Part shown: in pieces, positions 1 through 7,594 of the stretch
Position numbering within the stretch: position 1 is the stretch's first letter
How the letters are laid out: each line of letters begins with the position of its first letter
Origin: Chloroflexia bacterium
GTDB taxonomy: Bacteria > Chloroflexota > Chloroflexia > QHBQ01 > JADMIH01
Length of the DNA stretch: 19,266 bases
Direction: 5' to 3'
Assembly (NCBI GenBank): GCA_025927935.1
Contig: JAICKM010000034.1
Span: 1 to 19,266 of the forward strand
Position numbers and translations under genes: made by a program
The notes under the pieces: model-generated
What the model was told of the DNA's origin: nothing
The model's database searches: none
What the model saw: the letters and a program-made list of their open reading frames with translations, nothing else

Positions 1-234
1 GCACAGGTCGCCGTCGCCACCCTGGCGACCGACGGCGGCGACGGCAGTGGCGACGCGGCGGGCGCTTTCGCCAACGGCACGACGCTGGCACGGGCGCGCG
101 CTGCCGGTCTTGATGCGCAGGCCGCCCTGGCCGCCAACGACAGCTTCCACTTCTGGCAGACCCTCGGCGACGCCGTAGTGACGGGGCCAACAGGCACCAA
201 CGTCAACGATCTGGCCTTTATATTGGCTATATAA
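1..234 (+). CDS. Glycerate 2-kinase (MOFRL family), C-terminal fragment
   Basis: The window opens inside a gene. Frame 1 is open from base 1 to a TAA at 232-234 and gives 77 residues. They read like the C-terminal end of the MOFRL family of glycerate 2-kinases (often annotated glycerate kinase or hydroxypyruvate reductase): a TDGGDGSGDAAGA stretch, then a NDSFHFW segment, then TGPTGTNVNDL close to the end, the family's characteristic order. In this family the enzyme phosphorylates D-glycerate to 2-phosphoglycerate in the cytoplasm, feeding lower glycolysis. The start lies outside the window. The GH57 gene begins 15 bases downstream on the same strand, so the two are probably co-transcribed. 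The assignment rests on motif recognition only, but the motif string is distinctive. Confidence 0.85.
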   Translation, partial: AQVAVATLATDGGDGSGDAAGAFANGTTLARARAAGLDAQAALAANDSFHFWQTLGDAVVTGPTGTNVNDLAFILAI

Positions 235-249
235 TGAGGAGACACGGTT

Positions 250-1938
250 TTGAAACAAGGGGGTTTCACCTTTGTCCTGCATAGCCACCTGCCGTTCTAC
301 CGGCAGACCGGCCGCTGGCCGCACGGCGAGGAAGTGCTGCACGAAGCGATGGCCGAGACCTACATCCCCCTGCTGGATGCCTTGCTCGACCTGGCCGCCG
401 AGGGTGTGCCCTACCGGTTGACGCTGGGCATCACGCCGGTGCTGGCCGAGCAACTGGGCGACGCACTCATCGGTGAGCACTTCGACCGCTATATCGCCCA
501 CGAACTCCACCTGGCGGACGTCGACCGCGAGCGGGCCGAGGACCACGGCGACGCCACCGGCGCCGCCCTGGCCCGCTATTATGAAGCTTATTACACCCGC
601 GCCGGGCGCGTGTTCAACGAGCGGCTGGGCCGCGATATCCTGGGCGCCGCCCGGCGCTTGCAAGACGCAGGCTATATCGAGATCCTCACCTCCGCCGCGA
701 CCCATGCCTATCTGCCCCTGCTGTCGCGCGATTCCAGCATCCACGCCCAGATCGCCGTGGGCAAGCAGACGTATGAGCGGCTCTACGGGCGCGCACCGCG
801 AGCCGTCTGGCTGCCCGAATGCGCCTACCGCCCGGCTTACGTCGCCCAGAGCGAGCGTCGCGGCGGTTATGTCAAGCCGGGTATCGAGGCGTTCCTGGCC
901 GATGCCGGGATCGGCCTCTTCTTCTGCGAAACCCATGCCGTCACCGGGGGCGATCCGGCGGGCAAGGCCGGCGGAGGCGCCATCGGGTACGCGGCGATCC
1001 CGGAGCGCTTGCTGGTGCCGATCCCCCACTATGTCCCGCCAACCAATCGCACGACCTACCTGCCCTACCTGGTCGGGCCGAGCGACGTGGCCGTGCTGGC
1101 GCGCAATGAGCGCACGGGGCAGCAGGTCTGGGCCGCCCGGGTCGGCTATCCGGGCGACCCCTGGTACCGCGAATTCCACCGCAAGGACCTGAACAGCGGC
1201 ATGCAGTACTGGCGGATCACCGGCCATGAGGTGCCGTTGGAGCAGAAGGCGCCCTACGACCCGGCCCACGCGCAACAGCGCGTGCGCGAACACGCCCACC
1301 ACTTCACCGGGCTGGTCGAGGAACTGCTGCGGACGTACCGCGACGAAAACAGCGGGCCTGGCCTTATCGTCTCGGCCTATGACACCGAGTTGTTCGGGCA
1401 CTGGTGGCATGAGGGCGTGGATTGGCTCAAGGCAACCCTGCGCAACCTGGCGGCCAGCCCCACCGTGGAATTGACCACGGCCAGCGATTGGCTGACCGCC
1501 CACCCCGCGGGCGAACATCTGGCCCTGCCCGAAAGCTCCTGGGGGGAAGCGGGCACCCATAACACCTGGCTGAACCCGGCCACCGAGAGCATGTGGCAGA
1601 ACATTCACCGCTCGGAAGCACGCATGGAGCGGCTCGTCGCCCAGCACCCGCACGCCGAGGGCACCCTGGCCGAGGTGTTGCAGCAGGCGGCGCGCGAGCT
1701 ATTGCTGCTGCAAGGCAGCGACTGGGAGTTCCTGACCACCACCAGCCAGGCGTCGGAGTACTCCAACCAGCGCTTCATCGAGCACGTGGCCTGGTTCAAC
1801 GACATGGCGATGACCGCCGAGATGGCATCCGCGGACGAGCCGGTGGATATGATGGGCCTGGCGCGCTGCCGGGCCTACGCCATGCGCGACAACCTGTTCC
1901 CGGATCTCGATTACCGCCTTTTCGCCGCCCGCGAATAG
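250..1938 (+). CDS. GH57 family 1,4-alpha-glucan branching enzyme-like protein
   Basis: This 562-residue protein carries the conserved regions of glycoside hydrolase family 57 in the branching-enzyme (DUF1957-type) subgroup. HSHLPFYR near residue 11 is region 1. WLPECAYRP includes Glu190, the expected nucleophile. AYDTELFGHWW includes Asp378, the expected acid/base. A C-terminal WEFLTTTSQASEYSNQRF segment is typical of the helical domain. Family members transfer alpha-1,4-glucan segments to make alpha-1,6 branches in glycogen-like polymers; some members are only hydrolases, so the exact activity is inferred. The start is a TTG at 250, chosen because a GAGGAG-type ribosome site at 236-241 sits 8 bases upstream. 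The length is usual for the subgroup. It follows the glycerate kinase gene by 15 bases and ends at a large palindrome. Confidence 0.88.
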   Translation: MKQGGFTFVLHSHLPFYRQTGRWPHGEEVLHEAMAETYIPLLDALLDLAAEGVPYRLTLGITPVLAEQLGDALIGEHFDRYIAHELHLADVDRERAEDHGDATGAALARYYEAYYTRAGRVFNERLGRDILGAARRLQDAGYIEILTSAATHAYLPLLSRDSSIHAQIAVGKQTYERLYGRAPRAVWLPECAYRPAYVAQSERRGGYVKPGIEAFLADAGIGLFFCETHAVTGGDPAGKAGGGAIGYAAIPERLLVPIPHYVPPTNRTTYLPYLVGPSDVAVLARNERTGQQVWAARVGYPGDPWYREFHRKDLNSGMQYWRITGHEVPLEQKAPYDPAHAQQRVREHAHHFTGLVEELLRTYRDENSGPGLIVSAYDTELFGHWWHEGVDWLKATLRNLAASPTVELTTASDWLTAHPAGEHLALPESSWGEAGTHNTWLNPATESMWQNIHRSEARMERLVAQHPHAEGTLAEVLQQAARELLLLQGSDWEFLTTTSQASEYSNQRFIEHVAWFNDMAMTAEMASADEPVDMMGLARCRAYAMRDNLFPDLDYRLFAARE

Positions 1939-1947
1939 CGCCGCCCC

Positions 1948-1979
1948 GGCGACGGGCGCAATTAATTGCGCCCGTCGCC
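1948..1979. terminator. 32-base perfect palindrome between convergent genes
   Basis: The arm GGCGACGGGCGCAATT (1948-1963) is followed directly by its exact reverse complement (1964-1979). It starts 9 bases after the GH57 stop and lies 53 bases from the stop of the convergent metallophosphoesterase gene. In RNA it would fold as a GC-rich stem with a small AT loop from either strand. There is no long T-run after it, so it is a terminator-like element, not a textbook intrinsic terminator. A binding site for a dimeric protein is the alternative. Confidence 0.6.
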
Positions 1980-2032
1980 CTTGCACGTGATGTGCGGATC
2001 GCGGAGCGACGTGGCTCAATCCCCTGCCCGGC

Positions 2033-2812
2033 TCAGGCCCCGACGGCAGCCACAGCGGGGGCCGCCGTATCCACCATAACCTCGAAGAGGTGGAACGGCG
2101 GGCGGTTGGGGAAGTGGCGCTGCAAGAGGGGCAGGGCCACATTGTAGACCGGAGTGCCCTTACTGGTCTGCGCTTCCGGGCTGCCGTTGTGCGCGTGGCC
2201 GTGGAAGACGGCCGCCACCGGGTAGCGGCCAAGCGGCTCTTCCAGCCGGCTGGACCCCAGGAAGGCGAAAATCTCCTCCGGCTCGCCCACCACGGTGCCG
2301 CGCACCGGGGCGTAGTGCAGCACGGCGATGCGCTGCGGAGTGCGCAGGCGGGCCAGCGCCGACTCCAGCTTCAGCGCCTCGTCCAGCGCCTCTTGCACGA
2401 AAGCCTTGATCGCCGGTTCGCCCCAGGAGCCAAGCGCGCCGCGGCCAAATCCGCCGGCAAAGCCTTTGCAGCCGGCAAAACCCACGCCGTGCATTTCGCA
2501 CGCCTCGCCGTCCAGCATCGTCACCCCGGCGTCGCAGAGAATCTGCACCACCTCCTGCTCCTGGCCCGACTCGAAGTCGTGGTTGCCCAGCACCGCGATG
2601 ATGGGCAGGTTGTGGGCGGCGGTCAGTTCTTTGACCAGGATGTGCGCCTCCTCGGCCAGGCCGTAGTCGGTCAGGTCGCCGGGCAGCAGCAACACGTCTG
2701 CCTGCTCGGCCACCTGGGCGAACAGCGGTTGCAGCGTGCCCTGCGAGCGCCGGCCGCAATGGATGTCGGACACCGCCGCGATACGCACCGTCTTCTTCTT
2801 GCTTTCTGCCAT
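2033..2812 (-). CDS. Calcineurin-like metallophosphoesterase
   Basis: The 259-residue protein shows the ordered metal-binding motifs of the calcineurin-like phosphoesterase fold: SDIH (Asp16, His18), GDLTD (Asp46), GNHD (Asn77, His78), LHYAP (His166) and GHAH (His204, His206). These bind a two-metal centre that hydrolyses phosphomono- or diesters. The natural substrate cannot be told from sequence. There is no signal peptide or membrane segment, so it is probably cytoplasmic. The frame stays open upstream to 2977, but the ATG at 2810-2812 is chosen. It has a GGGAGG ribosome site 8 or so bases upstream, and the family's first beta strand (RIAAVSDIH) begins right after it. The gene is divergent from the nucleotidyltransferase gene and convergent with GH57. 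Confidence 0.85.
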   Translation of the reverse strand: MAESKKKTVRIAAVSDIHCGRRSQGTLQPLFAQVAEQADVLLLPGDLTDYGLAEEAHILVKELTAAHNLPIIAVLGNHDFESGQEQEVVQILCDAGVTMLDGEACEMHGVGFAGCKGFAGGFGRGALGSWGEPAIKAFVQEALDEALKLESALARLRTPQRIAVLHYAPVRGTVVGEPEEIFAFLGSSRLEEPLGRYPVAAVFHGHAHNGSPEAQTSKGTPVYNVALPLLQRHFPNRPPFHLFEVMVDTAAPAVAAVGA

Positions 2813-2835
2813 CGTTCGTGCCTCCCCGCGTGTCT

Positions 2836-2854
2836 TGCGTCGTGTTGCGACGCA
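2836..2854 (-). promoter_or_regulatory. Small inverted repeat in the divergent spacer
   Basis: TGCGTCG (2836-2842) and CGACGCA (2848-2854) form a 7-bp stem with a 5-base loop, 24 bases upstream of the metallophosphoesterase ATG. The whole 156-base divergent spacer (2813-2968) must hold the promoters for both flanking genes. I cannot pick convincing -35/-10 pairs. The repeat could be an operator or a leader hairpin. Confidence 0.3.
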
Positions 2855-2968
2855 GTTTCCCGCTCCTATCCGCAAGATGCATACCCGCCCCTGGCATAGC
2901 TTTTGCCCTATTGGCTCCCACACTAAGCGATGCGCCCGTCCAACGGCGAGCGGGCGCGGGAGGATGCC

Positions 2969-3772
2969 ATGGAGCAATCAGCCTTAGAGCAAGATGTCAT
3001 CGATGCCGAGTCGCGGGACTTTTACTGCGCCGCGCTGGACGTGCTGGCCGGGGCCGGCGTAGACTTCCTGGTGGGTGGGGCCTTCGCCTACGGCTACTAT
3101 ACGGGAATCCACCGGCACACCAAGGACTTCGATCTCTTTGTCCGCCCGGCGGATATCAAACCCGCCCTGGCCGCCTTGCGCGATGCCGGGTACAAGACCG
3201 AGTTGACCATGGAGACCTGGATCGGCAAAGCCTTCCAGGGCGAGTCCTTTGTCGATCTGATCTTCAGCGGCTCCAACGGCATCGCGACGGTGGACGACGA
3301 ATGGTTCGCCCATGCCGCCCAGGGCACGATCCTGGAGCGACCCGTGCAGATCTGCCCGATGGAGGAGATGATCTGGTCGAAAGCCTTCGTGATCAACCGC
3401 GAGCGGTACGACGGCGGCGATATTGCCCACCTGTTGCGCGCCCACGGCGATGAGCTTGACTGGGACCGGCTGCTGCGCCGCTTCGACGCCTACTGGGAAG
3501 TGCTGCTGAGCCACTTGATCCTCTTCGGCTTCATCTACCCCGGCGAGCGAGACAAGGTGCCCCCTGCCGTGCTGCAAAGCCTGCTGGACCGGATGCGGGA
3601 ACAGATGGGGCAACCGGAAGCCGAGGCGCGCATCTGCCGAGGCACATTGCTGTCGCGCACGCAATATCTGATCGATACCGAGCAGTGGGGCTATCGGGAC
3701 GGGCGGCTGCGCCCGCAGGGCGTGCTGACGGCGGCAGAGGTGGACGAACTGAACGCCACGACCGACAAGTAG
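2969..3772 (+). CDS. Nucleotidyltransferase-fold protein
   Basis: The 267-residue protein has the pol-beta nucleotidyltransferase signature: VGGAFAYG (Gly36-Gly37), then TKDFDLFV with Asp53 and Asp55 as the metal pair, and a later FVDLIF with Asp96 as the likely third acidic residue. This is the layout of the minimal or AbiEii-like nucleotidyltransferase superfamily. The substrate is unknown; family members modify tRNA, proteins or small molecules, and others have lost activity. The C-terminal half is helical, with EEMIWSKAFV and a hydrophobic stretch around LLSHLILFGFIY. An ATG at 2930 is in frame but has no ribosome site. The ATG at 2969 is preceded by GGGAGGA (2958-2964) and is preferred. 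The gene stands alone: a divergent promoter region before it and a strong hairpin after it. Confidence 0.75.
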   Translation: MEQSALEQDVIDAESRDFYCAALDVLAGAGVDFLVGGAFAYGYYTGIHRHTKDFDLFVRPADIKPALAALRDAGYKTELTMETWIGKAFQGESFVDLIFSGSNGIATVDDEWFAHAAQGTILERPVQICPMEEMIWSKAFVINRERYDGGDIAHLLRAHGDELDWDRLLRRFDAYWEVLLSHLILFGFIYPGERDKVPPAVLQSLLDRMREQMGQPEAEARICRGTLLSRTQYLIDTEQWGYRDGRLRPQGVLTAAEVDELNATTDK

Positions 3773-3790
3773 CGGCATATCCTGCACGCA

Positions 3791-3823
3791 ACGCGGCCCC
3801 TGAGTGTCACTCAGGGGCCGCGT
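3791..3823. terminator. Strong bidirectional hairpin terminator
   Basis: Two 16-base arms, ACGCGGCCCCTGAGTG (3791-3806) and its exact reverse complement (3808-3823), are separated by one base. The structure sits between the stop of the nucleotidyltransferase gene at 3772 and the stop of the convergent methyltransferase gene at 3847. Position and symmetry fit termination from both sides. There is no clear T-run. Confidence 0.65.
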
Positions 3824-3846
3824 GATGCGCGTGGATCGCGGGCGGA

Positions 3847-4689
3847 CTAGCGCCGGCGGGCCGGACGGTCGCCGGGCTTGCGCGCGCTGAACAGGTAGCG
3901 CGGCCAGTAGCCATGCTCGGCCATGTGCAGCGTCTGCACGATCTCCTCGCGCAACTCGCCGGCCAGGTCCCGCCCCACTTCGGACGCCAGGGCTTCGAAG
4001 TGGGTTTCATACACCTCGGCCATGCGGCTCAGGATCTGCTGCTCGGCGAAGGTGCGTTCTTCGCGCCGGGCGTTGATGAAGCCGGCGGCGGCAAGTTCGG
4101 ACAGGTGGTCAATGCGATGGCTCTCGCGGTGCGCGCGCCGCTCCGGCGACGACGCATCCACGACTTCCTGAGTGGGCACATTGAAGTAAAAGGCGAACCG
4201 GCCGCCGGGGCGCAAAATGCGGAACACCTCGCGGTAAAGCCAGGGTAGGTCCACGCCGAAGTAGAAGCCGTCAATCGAGACCACCGCATGCAGCGAGTTG
4301 GACGCGAAGAGCGGGCGGCTGATATCCGCGGCCACATAGCGCAGCCGGTGGCTGAGTTCGTCAGCCTCGGCAGTGCGCCGGCAGATTTCCAGCGCCGCCC
4401 AGGACCAGTCTACGCCCACCATATTGCATCCGTATTCGGCGGCGATCAGGAGCGTGGGCCCGCCCATGCCGCAGCAGAAGTCAGCCACCCACTGGCCGGG
4501 GGCCAGCGCGGCCCGCGTCGCCAGCAGCCGCACATCCGCAGGCCCGGCAATCGAAAGCTGGCCGCCGTAGCCCTCCCCGAAGACCTCGGCGGTGATACGC
4601 CGGTAGACCTTGCTCTCGGCCAGCAGTTGATAGAGCTCCCCGAAGCTCTCCGGGCTGGGCGGGGGTTCGGCGGGTAGTTGCTCAGTCAT
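3847..4689 (-). CDS. Class I SAM-dependent methyltransferase
   Basis: The 280-residue protein has a Rossmann-type SAM-binding core. Motif I is WVADFCCGMGGPTL (about residues 67-80), then VGVDWSWAALE with the acidic residue that binds the ribose, then a YVAADIS segment and RILRPGGRFAFYFN, the usual post-core strand and turn. Motif I has Cys-Cys where many relatives have Gly-Cys. The first 45 residues are a Pro-rich and helical lid. The methyl acceptor is unknown; the pattern is closest to small-molecule methyltransferases of the UbiE/cyclopropane-synthase-like broad group. The ATG has a GGGAGA ribosome site just upstream. It lies 44 bases downstream of the acyl-CoA synthetase gene on the same strand, so the two may be co-transcribed. 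Confidence 0.82.
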   Translation of the reverse strand: MTEQLPAEPPPSPESFGELYQLLAESKVYRRITAEVFGEGYGGQLSIAGPADVRLLATRAALAPGQWVADFCCGMGGPTLLIAAEYGCNMVGVDWSWAALEICRRTAEADELSHRLRYVAADISRPLFASNSLHAVVSIDGFYFGVDLPWLYREVFRILRPGGRFAFYFNVPTQEVVDASSPERRAHRESHRIDHLSELAAAGFINARREERTFAEQQILSRMAEVYETHFEALASEVGRDLAGELREEIVQTLHMAEHGYWPRYLFSARKPGDRPARRR

Positions 4690-4702
4690 AGGTTTCTCCC
4701 GG

Positions 4703-4726
4703 CCGGCGGCGGCTTGGCGCCGCCGG
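4703..4726 (-). other. GC hairpin between acyl-CoA synthetase and methyltransferase genes
   Basis: CCGGCGGCG (4703-4711) and CGCCGCCGG (4718-4726) form a perfect 9-bp stem with a 6-base loop, in the 44-base gap between two leftward genes. No T-run follows, so it more likely tunes mRNA stability or partial read-through than fully ends transcription. Confidence 0.45.
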
Positions 4727-4733
4727 ATGGTGA

Positions 4734-6401
4734 TCAGTGGGCGCCCTGCTTACGCTGGTGCTCGCGTGCCCGCAGCTCCACACGGCGGATCTTACCACTC
4801 ACAGTTTTCGGTAGTTCCCGCACAAACTCGATCTCGCGCGGGTATTTGTAGGGCGCCGTCACCGTCCTGACATGATTCTGCAACTCCTGCACGAGCGCGT
4901 CGGACCCCTCGTAGCCGGGCGCCAGGATCACATATGCTTTGACAATCTCGCCGCGGATCGGGTCGGGGCTGGCGACCACCGCCGCCTCGGCCACCGCGGG
5001 GTGCTCGACCAGCGCGCTCTCAACCTCGAACGGCCCGATACGGTAGCCCGCGCTGATGATCACGTCGTCCGCGCGGCCCACAAACCAGAAGTAGCCGTCG
5101 GCGTCCATCACCGCGCGGTCGCCCGTCACGTACCAGTCCCCGCGCATGGCGGCCGCCGTGGCGTCGGGGTTGCGCCAGTATTCCTGGAACAGCCCGATCG
5201 GGCGGTTGGGACGCACACGCACCGCGATGTCGCCTTCTTGGCCGGGCGGCACTTCCTGCCCTTCCTGATCGATCACGGCGATCTCGAAGCCCGGCGACGG
5301 CTTGCCCATCGATCCGGGTTTGACCGGCAGCGGCGGGAAGTTGCCGACGATCAGCACCGTTTCAGTCTGGCCGTAGCCGTCGCGAATGGTCAGACCGGTG
5401 GCCTCCCGCCAGACCTCGATCACCTCCGGGTTCAGCGGTTCGCCCGCGCCTACACACCAGCGCAGGTGCGGGAAGCGGTATTGCTTCAGGTCTTCCAGCA
5501 CCAGCGTGCGGTAGACCGTGGGCGGCCCGCAGAGCGTGGTGATCGGATACCGGGCGAGCAACTCCAGGGTCTCCTGCGCGCTGAACTTGCCGCGGCTGTC
5601 CTGCACGAATAGTGCCGCGCCCATATTCCAGGGGCCGAACAGGCTGCTCCAGGCGGCTTTGGCCCAGCCGTTGTCCGCCACGTTCCAGTGGAGATCCTGC
5701 GGGCTGAGGTCGAGCCAGTATTTGCCGGTGATGATATGGCCGATGGGGTACGAAGCGTGCGTGTGCAGCACCATCTTCGGATAGCCGACGGTGCCGCTGG
5801 TGAAGTAGACCATGGCCGGGTCGTTGGAGCGGGTCGGCTCGCCGGTGTAATCGCTTGGCGCGGCGCTAACCAGCGTCTCGTAATCGTGCCAGCCGGCGGG
5901 CGGCCCGCCCTCCCCGACCACAATGCGTACCGCCAGGCTCGGCAGATTGCCGGCCACCTGGTCGACCTTCGGCACGCCGGAGGGGTCGGTGATCACGGCG
6001 CGCGCATCGCTGGCTTGCAGGCGATATTCGATGTCTTTGGCCGTCAGCAGCACGGTGCCCGGCATGCTGACGGCGCCCAATTTCATGATGCCCAGCACCG
6101 CTTCCCACCAGGCGGGCACACGCGGCAGCATAATCGCCACGCGGTCGCCCTTCTTGATCCCGGCATCGCGCAAGGCCGCCGCCACCTGGTTGGCCCGGTG
6201 GTCGAACTCGGCGAAGGTGATGCGCCGCTCGCCCGCCGGCCCCACCCAGAGCATCGCCAGATGGTCCAAGTCGGCGGCCCACTGGCCGATCACGTCGCGC
6301 GCCCAGTTGAACTGCTCCGGCACGGCCAGGTGAAAATCGCGCCGCGTCTGCTCATAGTCGGTCATATTGTGACCGCCCGTCGTTTGCTCGCTATCCGCCA
6401 T
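4734..6401 (-). CDS. AMP-forming acyl-CoA synthetase (medium-chain/benzoate-CoA ligase-like)
   Basis: The 555-residue protein is a full-length ANL-superfamily enzyme that would activate a carboxylic acid to acyl-AMP and then acyl-CoA. Visible motifs are the P-loop YFTSGTVGYPK (about 199-209), DGYGQTE (341-347), the TGD at 426-428, the hinge region GRADDVIISAGYRIG (442 on) and LPKTVSGK with the catalytic Lys537. The DNGWAKAAWSSLFGPW segment and overall pattern resemble the medium-chain acyl-CoA synthetase and benzoate-CoA ligase branch more than acetyl-CoA or long-chain synthetases; the acid used is unknown. Two in-frame ATGs compete. The one at 6401 is chosen because GGAGGT lies 5 bases upstream, whereas the one at 6413 would place its start inside that site. 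Its leader contains the repeat-rich spacer 6402-6554. Confidence 0.88.
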   Translation of the reverse strand: MADSEQTTGGHNMTDYEQTRRDFHLAVPEQFNWARDVIGQWAADLDHLAMLWVGPAGERRITFAEFDHRANQVAAALRDAGIKKGDRVAIMLPRVPAWWEAVLGIMKLGAVSMPGTVLLTAKDIEYRLQASDARAVITDPSGVPKVDQVAGNLPSLAVRIVVGEGGPPAGWHDYETLVSAAPSDYTGEPTRSNDPAMVYFTSGTVGYPKMVLHTHASYPIGHIITGKYWLDLSPQDLHWNVADNGWAKAAWSSLFGPWNMGAALFVQDSRGKFSAQETLELLARYPITTLCGPPTVYRTLVLEDLKQYRFPHLRWCVGAGEPLNPEVIEVWREATGLTIRDGYGQTETVLIVGNFPPLPVKPGSMGKPSPGFEIAVIDQEGQEVPPGQEGDIAVRVRPNRPIGLFQEYWRNPDATAAAMRGDWYVTGDRAVMDADGYFWFVGRADDVIISAGYRIGPFEVESALVEHPAVAEAAVVASPDPIRGEIVKAYVILAPGYEGSDALVQELQNHVRTVTAPYKYPREIEFVRELPKTVSGKIRRVELRAREHQRKQGAH

Positions 6402-6413
6402 ACCCACCTCCAT

Positions 6414-6553
6414 ACGAGTGCTGAGTGCTGAGTACTGAGTGCTGAGTACGAGTGGTCAGTGATCAGTGGTCAGTTTGTAGAGACGACAATATCTGCGCCG
6501 ACTCTACTGATATCCATCTTACTCGCGGTCACTACTCAGCACTCAGCACTCGT
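6414..6553. repeat. Degenerate heptamer tandem repeats bounded by a 21-base inverted repeat
   Basis: From 6417 the sequence reads in 7-base units: AGTGCTG, AGTGCTG, AGTACTG, AGTGCTG, a 6-base AGTACG, then AGTGGTC, AGTGATC, AGTGGTC (to 6471). At the far end the complementary units ACTCAGC, ACTCAGC, ACTCGTC run from 6534 to 6554. The outer 21 bases, 6414-6434, are the exact reverse complement of 6533-6553. Between lie about 60 bases of lower-GC unique sequence. The block fills the gap between the aldo/keto reductase stop (6555) and the acyl-CoA synthetase start. Short heptamer repeats of this style are known from cyanobacteria (STRR elements); whether this is the same kind of element is inference. 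Confidence 0.8.
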
Positions 6554-6554
6554 C

Positions 6555-7373
6555 CTACCGGCGTCGCCAGCCGGTGAGATAGGAGACCCGCTCGCGGGTG
6601 TCCTGGTCGAACCAGGGCGGGCTGCCGGCGGCCGCATTCTCGGCAACCCGCTCCAGGCGCGAGGTGGCGGGGATCGCCACCGTGACCCGCGGGTCGCTGA
6701 GCACCCACTTGAGCAGCGCCTGGCCCCAGGTCCGCACGCCGAAAGCCTCTAGGGGCGCCAGATCGGAGGGCTTGGGAGGCCGCGCCGTCAGATCGCCGCC
6801 GCCCAGGGGCCGCATGACCAGCACGCCCAGGCCCAGTTCCTGCGCCAGCGGGAGGATCTCATCGGCGACGGCGCGGTCCGCGGCGTTATAGGGCACCTGG
6901 ATCGCGTCGATGCGCCCCGTGTGCATGACGGTCGCGAGTTCGGGGAAGGCCGCATGATCGTAGTGCGTCGCGCCGAGCAGGCGGACCTGCCCCTGCTGCT
7001 TCAGTTCTTCGAGCAAGGGCAGTTGCTCGCGCCAGGCGACGAGATTATGGACCTGGTAGAGATCGACCCGGCCCCCGAAGAAGCCCAGCGCCGCCGCGAT
7101 CTGTTCGCGGGCTTCGCGGGGCGAACGAGTCCAGACCTTTGTGGCGACGAAGGCTTGATCGCGCCGGCCCGCCAGCGCCCGCCCCAGCACCCGCTCCGCT
7201 TCGCCGTACATCGGCGAGGAGTCGAACACCGTGGTCCGGGCAACGAAGGCCGCGGTGACTAACTCGCGCCGCGCGTCTTCCGTGGCCGCTTGCCGCACGT
7301 CGAAGGTGCGCCAGGTGCCCATGCCGATCACCGGCACTGCGATCCCGCTCTTGCCCAGTGGGCGTGTCTCCAT
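6555..7373 (-). CDS. Aldo/keto reductase
   Basis: The 272-residue protein matches the aldo/keto reductase superfamily. It starts with METRPLGKSGIAVPVIGMGTW, and the catalytic tetrad is visible as Asp51 and Tyr56 (FDSSPMYGEAE), Lys79 (VATKVW) and His109 (YQVHN). IPATSR near the C-terminus is the usual NADP-binding segment. Members reduce aldehydes and ketones with NADPH on a TIM barrel; the substrate is not predictable here. The protein is a little shorter than the common 300-330 residues, as seen in the short YdbC-like or dimeric subgroups. The frame is open further upstream, but the ATG at 7371-7373 has GGGAGG upstream and fits the family N-terminus. A TATAAT box lies 57 bases upstream. It is cytoplasmic, with no signal peptide. 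Confidence 0.87.
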   Translation of the reverse strand: METRPLGKSGIAVPVIGMGTWRTFDVRQAATEDARRELVTAAFVARTTVFDSSPMYGEAERVLGRALAGRRDQAFVATKVWTRSPREAREQIAAALGFFGGRVDLYQVHNLVAWREQLPLLEELKQQGQVRLLGATHYDHAAFPELATVMHTGRIDAIQVPYNAADRAVADEILPLAQELGLGVLVMRPLGGGDLTARPPKPSDLAPLEAFGVRTWGQALLKWVLSDPRVTVAIPATSRLERVAENAAAGSPPWFDQDTRERVSYLTGWRRR

Positions 7374-7430
7374 TGTGGTTCGCCTCCCGTGCGCGCCTGG
7401 TGGTCCGCGCAGGCGCCACGCCGTCTCTCC

Positions 7431-7436
7431 ATTATA
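7431..7436 (-). promoter_or_regulatory. Candidate -10 box for the aldo/keto reductase gene
   Basis: The minus strand reads TATAAT exactly, 57 bases upstream of the aldo/keto reductase ATG and inside an otherwise GC-rich spacer. No good -35 hexamer is present at 16-18 bases upstream, so this is supported by the -10 box and position only. Confidence 0.4.
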
Positions 7437-7481
7437 CACCAAGCGACCGCGTACTGCTGCGCCGGTCCGGCGCGATCTAGT

Positions 7482-7505
7482 AAAAAGCCCGCCCCTGGGG
7501 CAGGC
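7482..7505 (-). terminator. Intrinsic terminator downstream of the methyltransferase gene
   Basis: Read on the minus strand, GCCTGCCCC pairs with GGGCGGGC (one G-T wobble, tight loop) over 7487-7505 and is followed by five T residues (7486-7482). This is the classical layout of a Rho-independent terminator. It lies about 90 bases beyond the stop of the 7595-8323 gene and upstream of the candidate promoter for the aldo/keto reductase gene. Confidence 0.7.
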
Positions 7506-7553
7506 ATGATCGGCAGGCAGGGGCGCCTGGAGGGCGCTATTGACGTTGCGGAC

Positions 7554-7592
7554 CCGGTCGATGCACCGGGCGGGGGTCCCCGGCTCGACCGG
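7554..7592 (-). other. Large stem-loop just after the methyltransferase stop
   Basis: CCGGTCGA (7554-7561) and TCGACCGG (7585-7592) form the outer stem, with an inner CCGGG/CCCGG pairing. It begins 3 bases beyond the methyltransferase stop codon. It lies before the intrinsic terminator in the 221-base spacer 7374-7594 and may protect the mRNA 3' end. I see no gene in this spacer. Confidence 0.45.
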
Positions 7593-7594
7593 CC

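Noticed and set aside
2033..2977. Longer N-terminus for the metallophosphoesterase
   Set aside because: The extension would overlap the start of the divergent gene and is low in family similarity. The ATG at 2812 has a strong ribosome site.
6414..6553. CRISPR-like array
   Set aside because: Units are 7 bases long with no spacers of regular length. It is a short tandem repeat block with an inverted copy.
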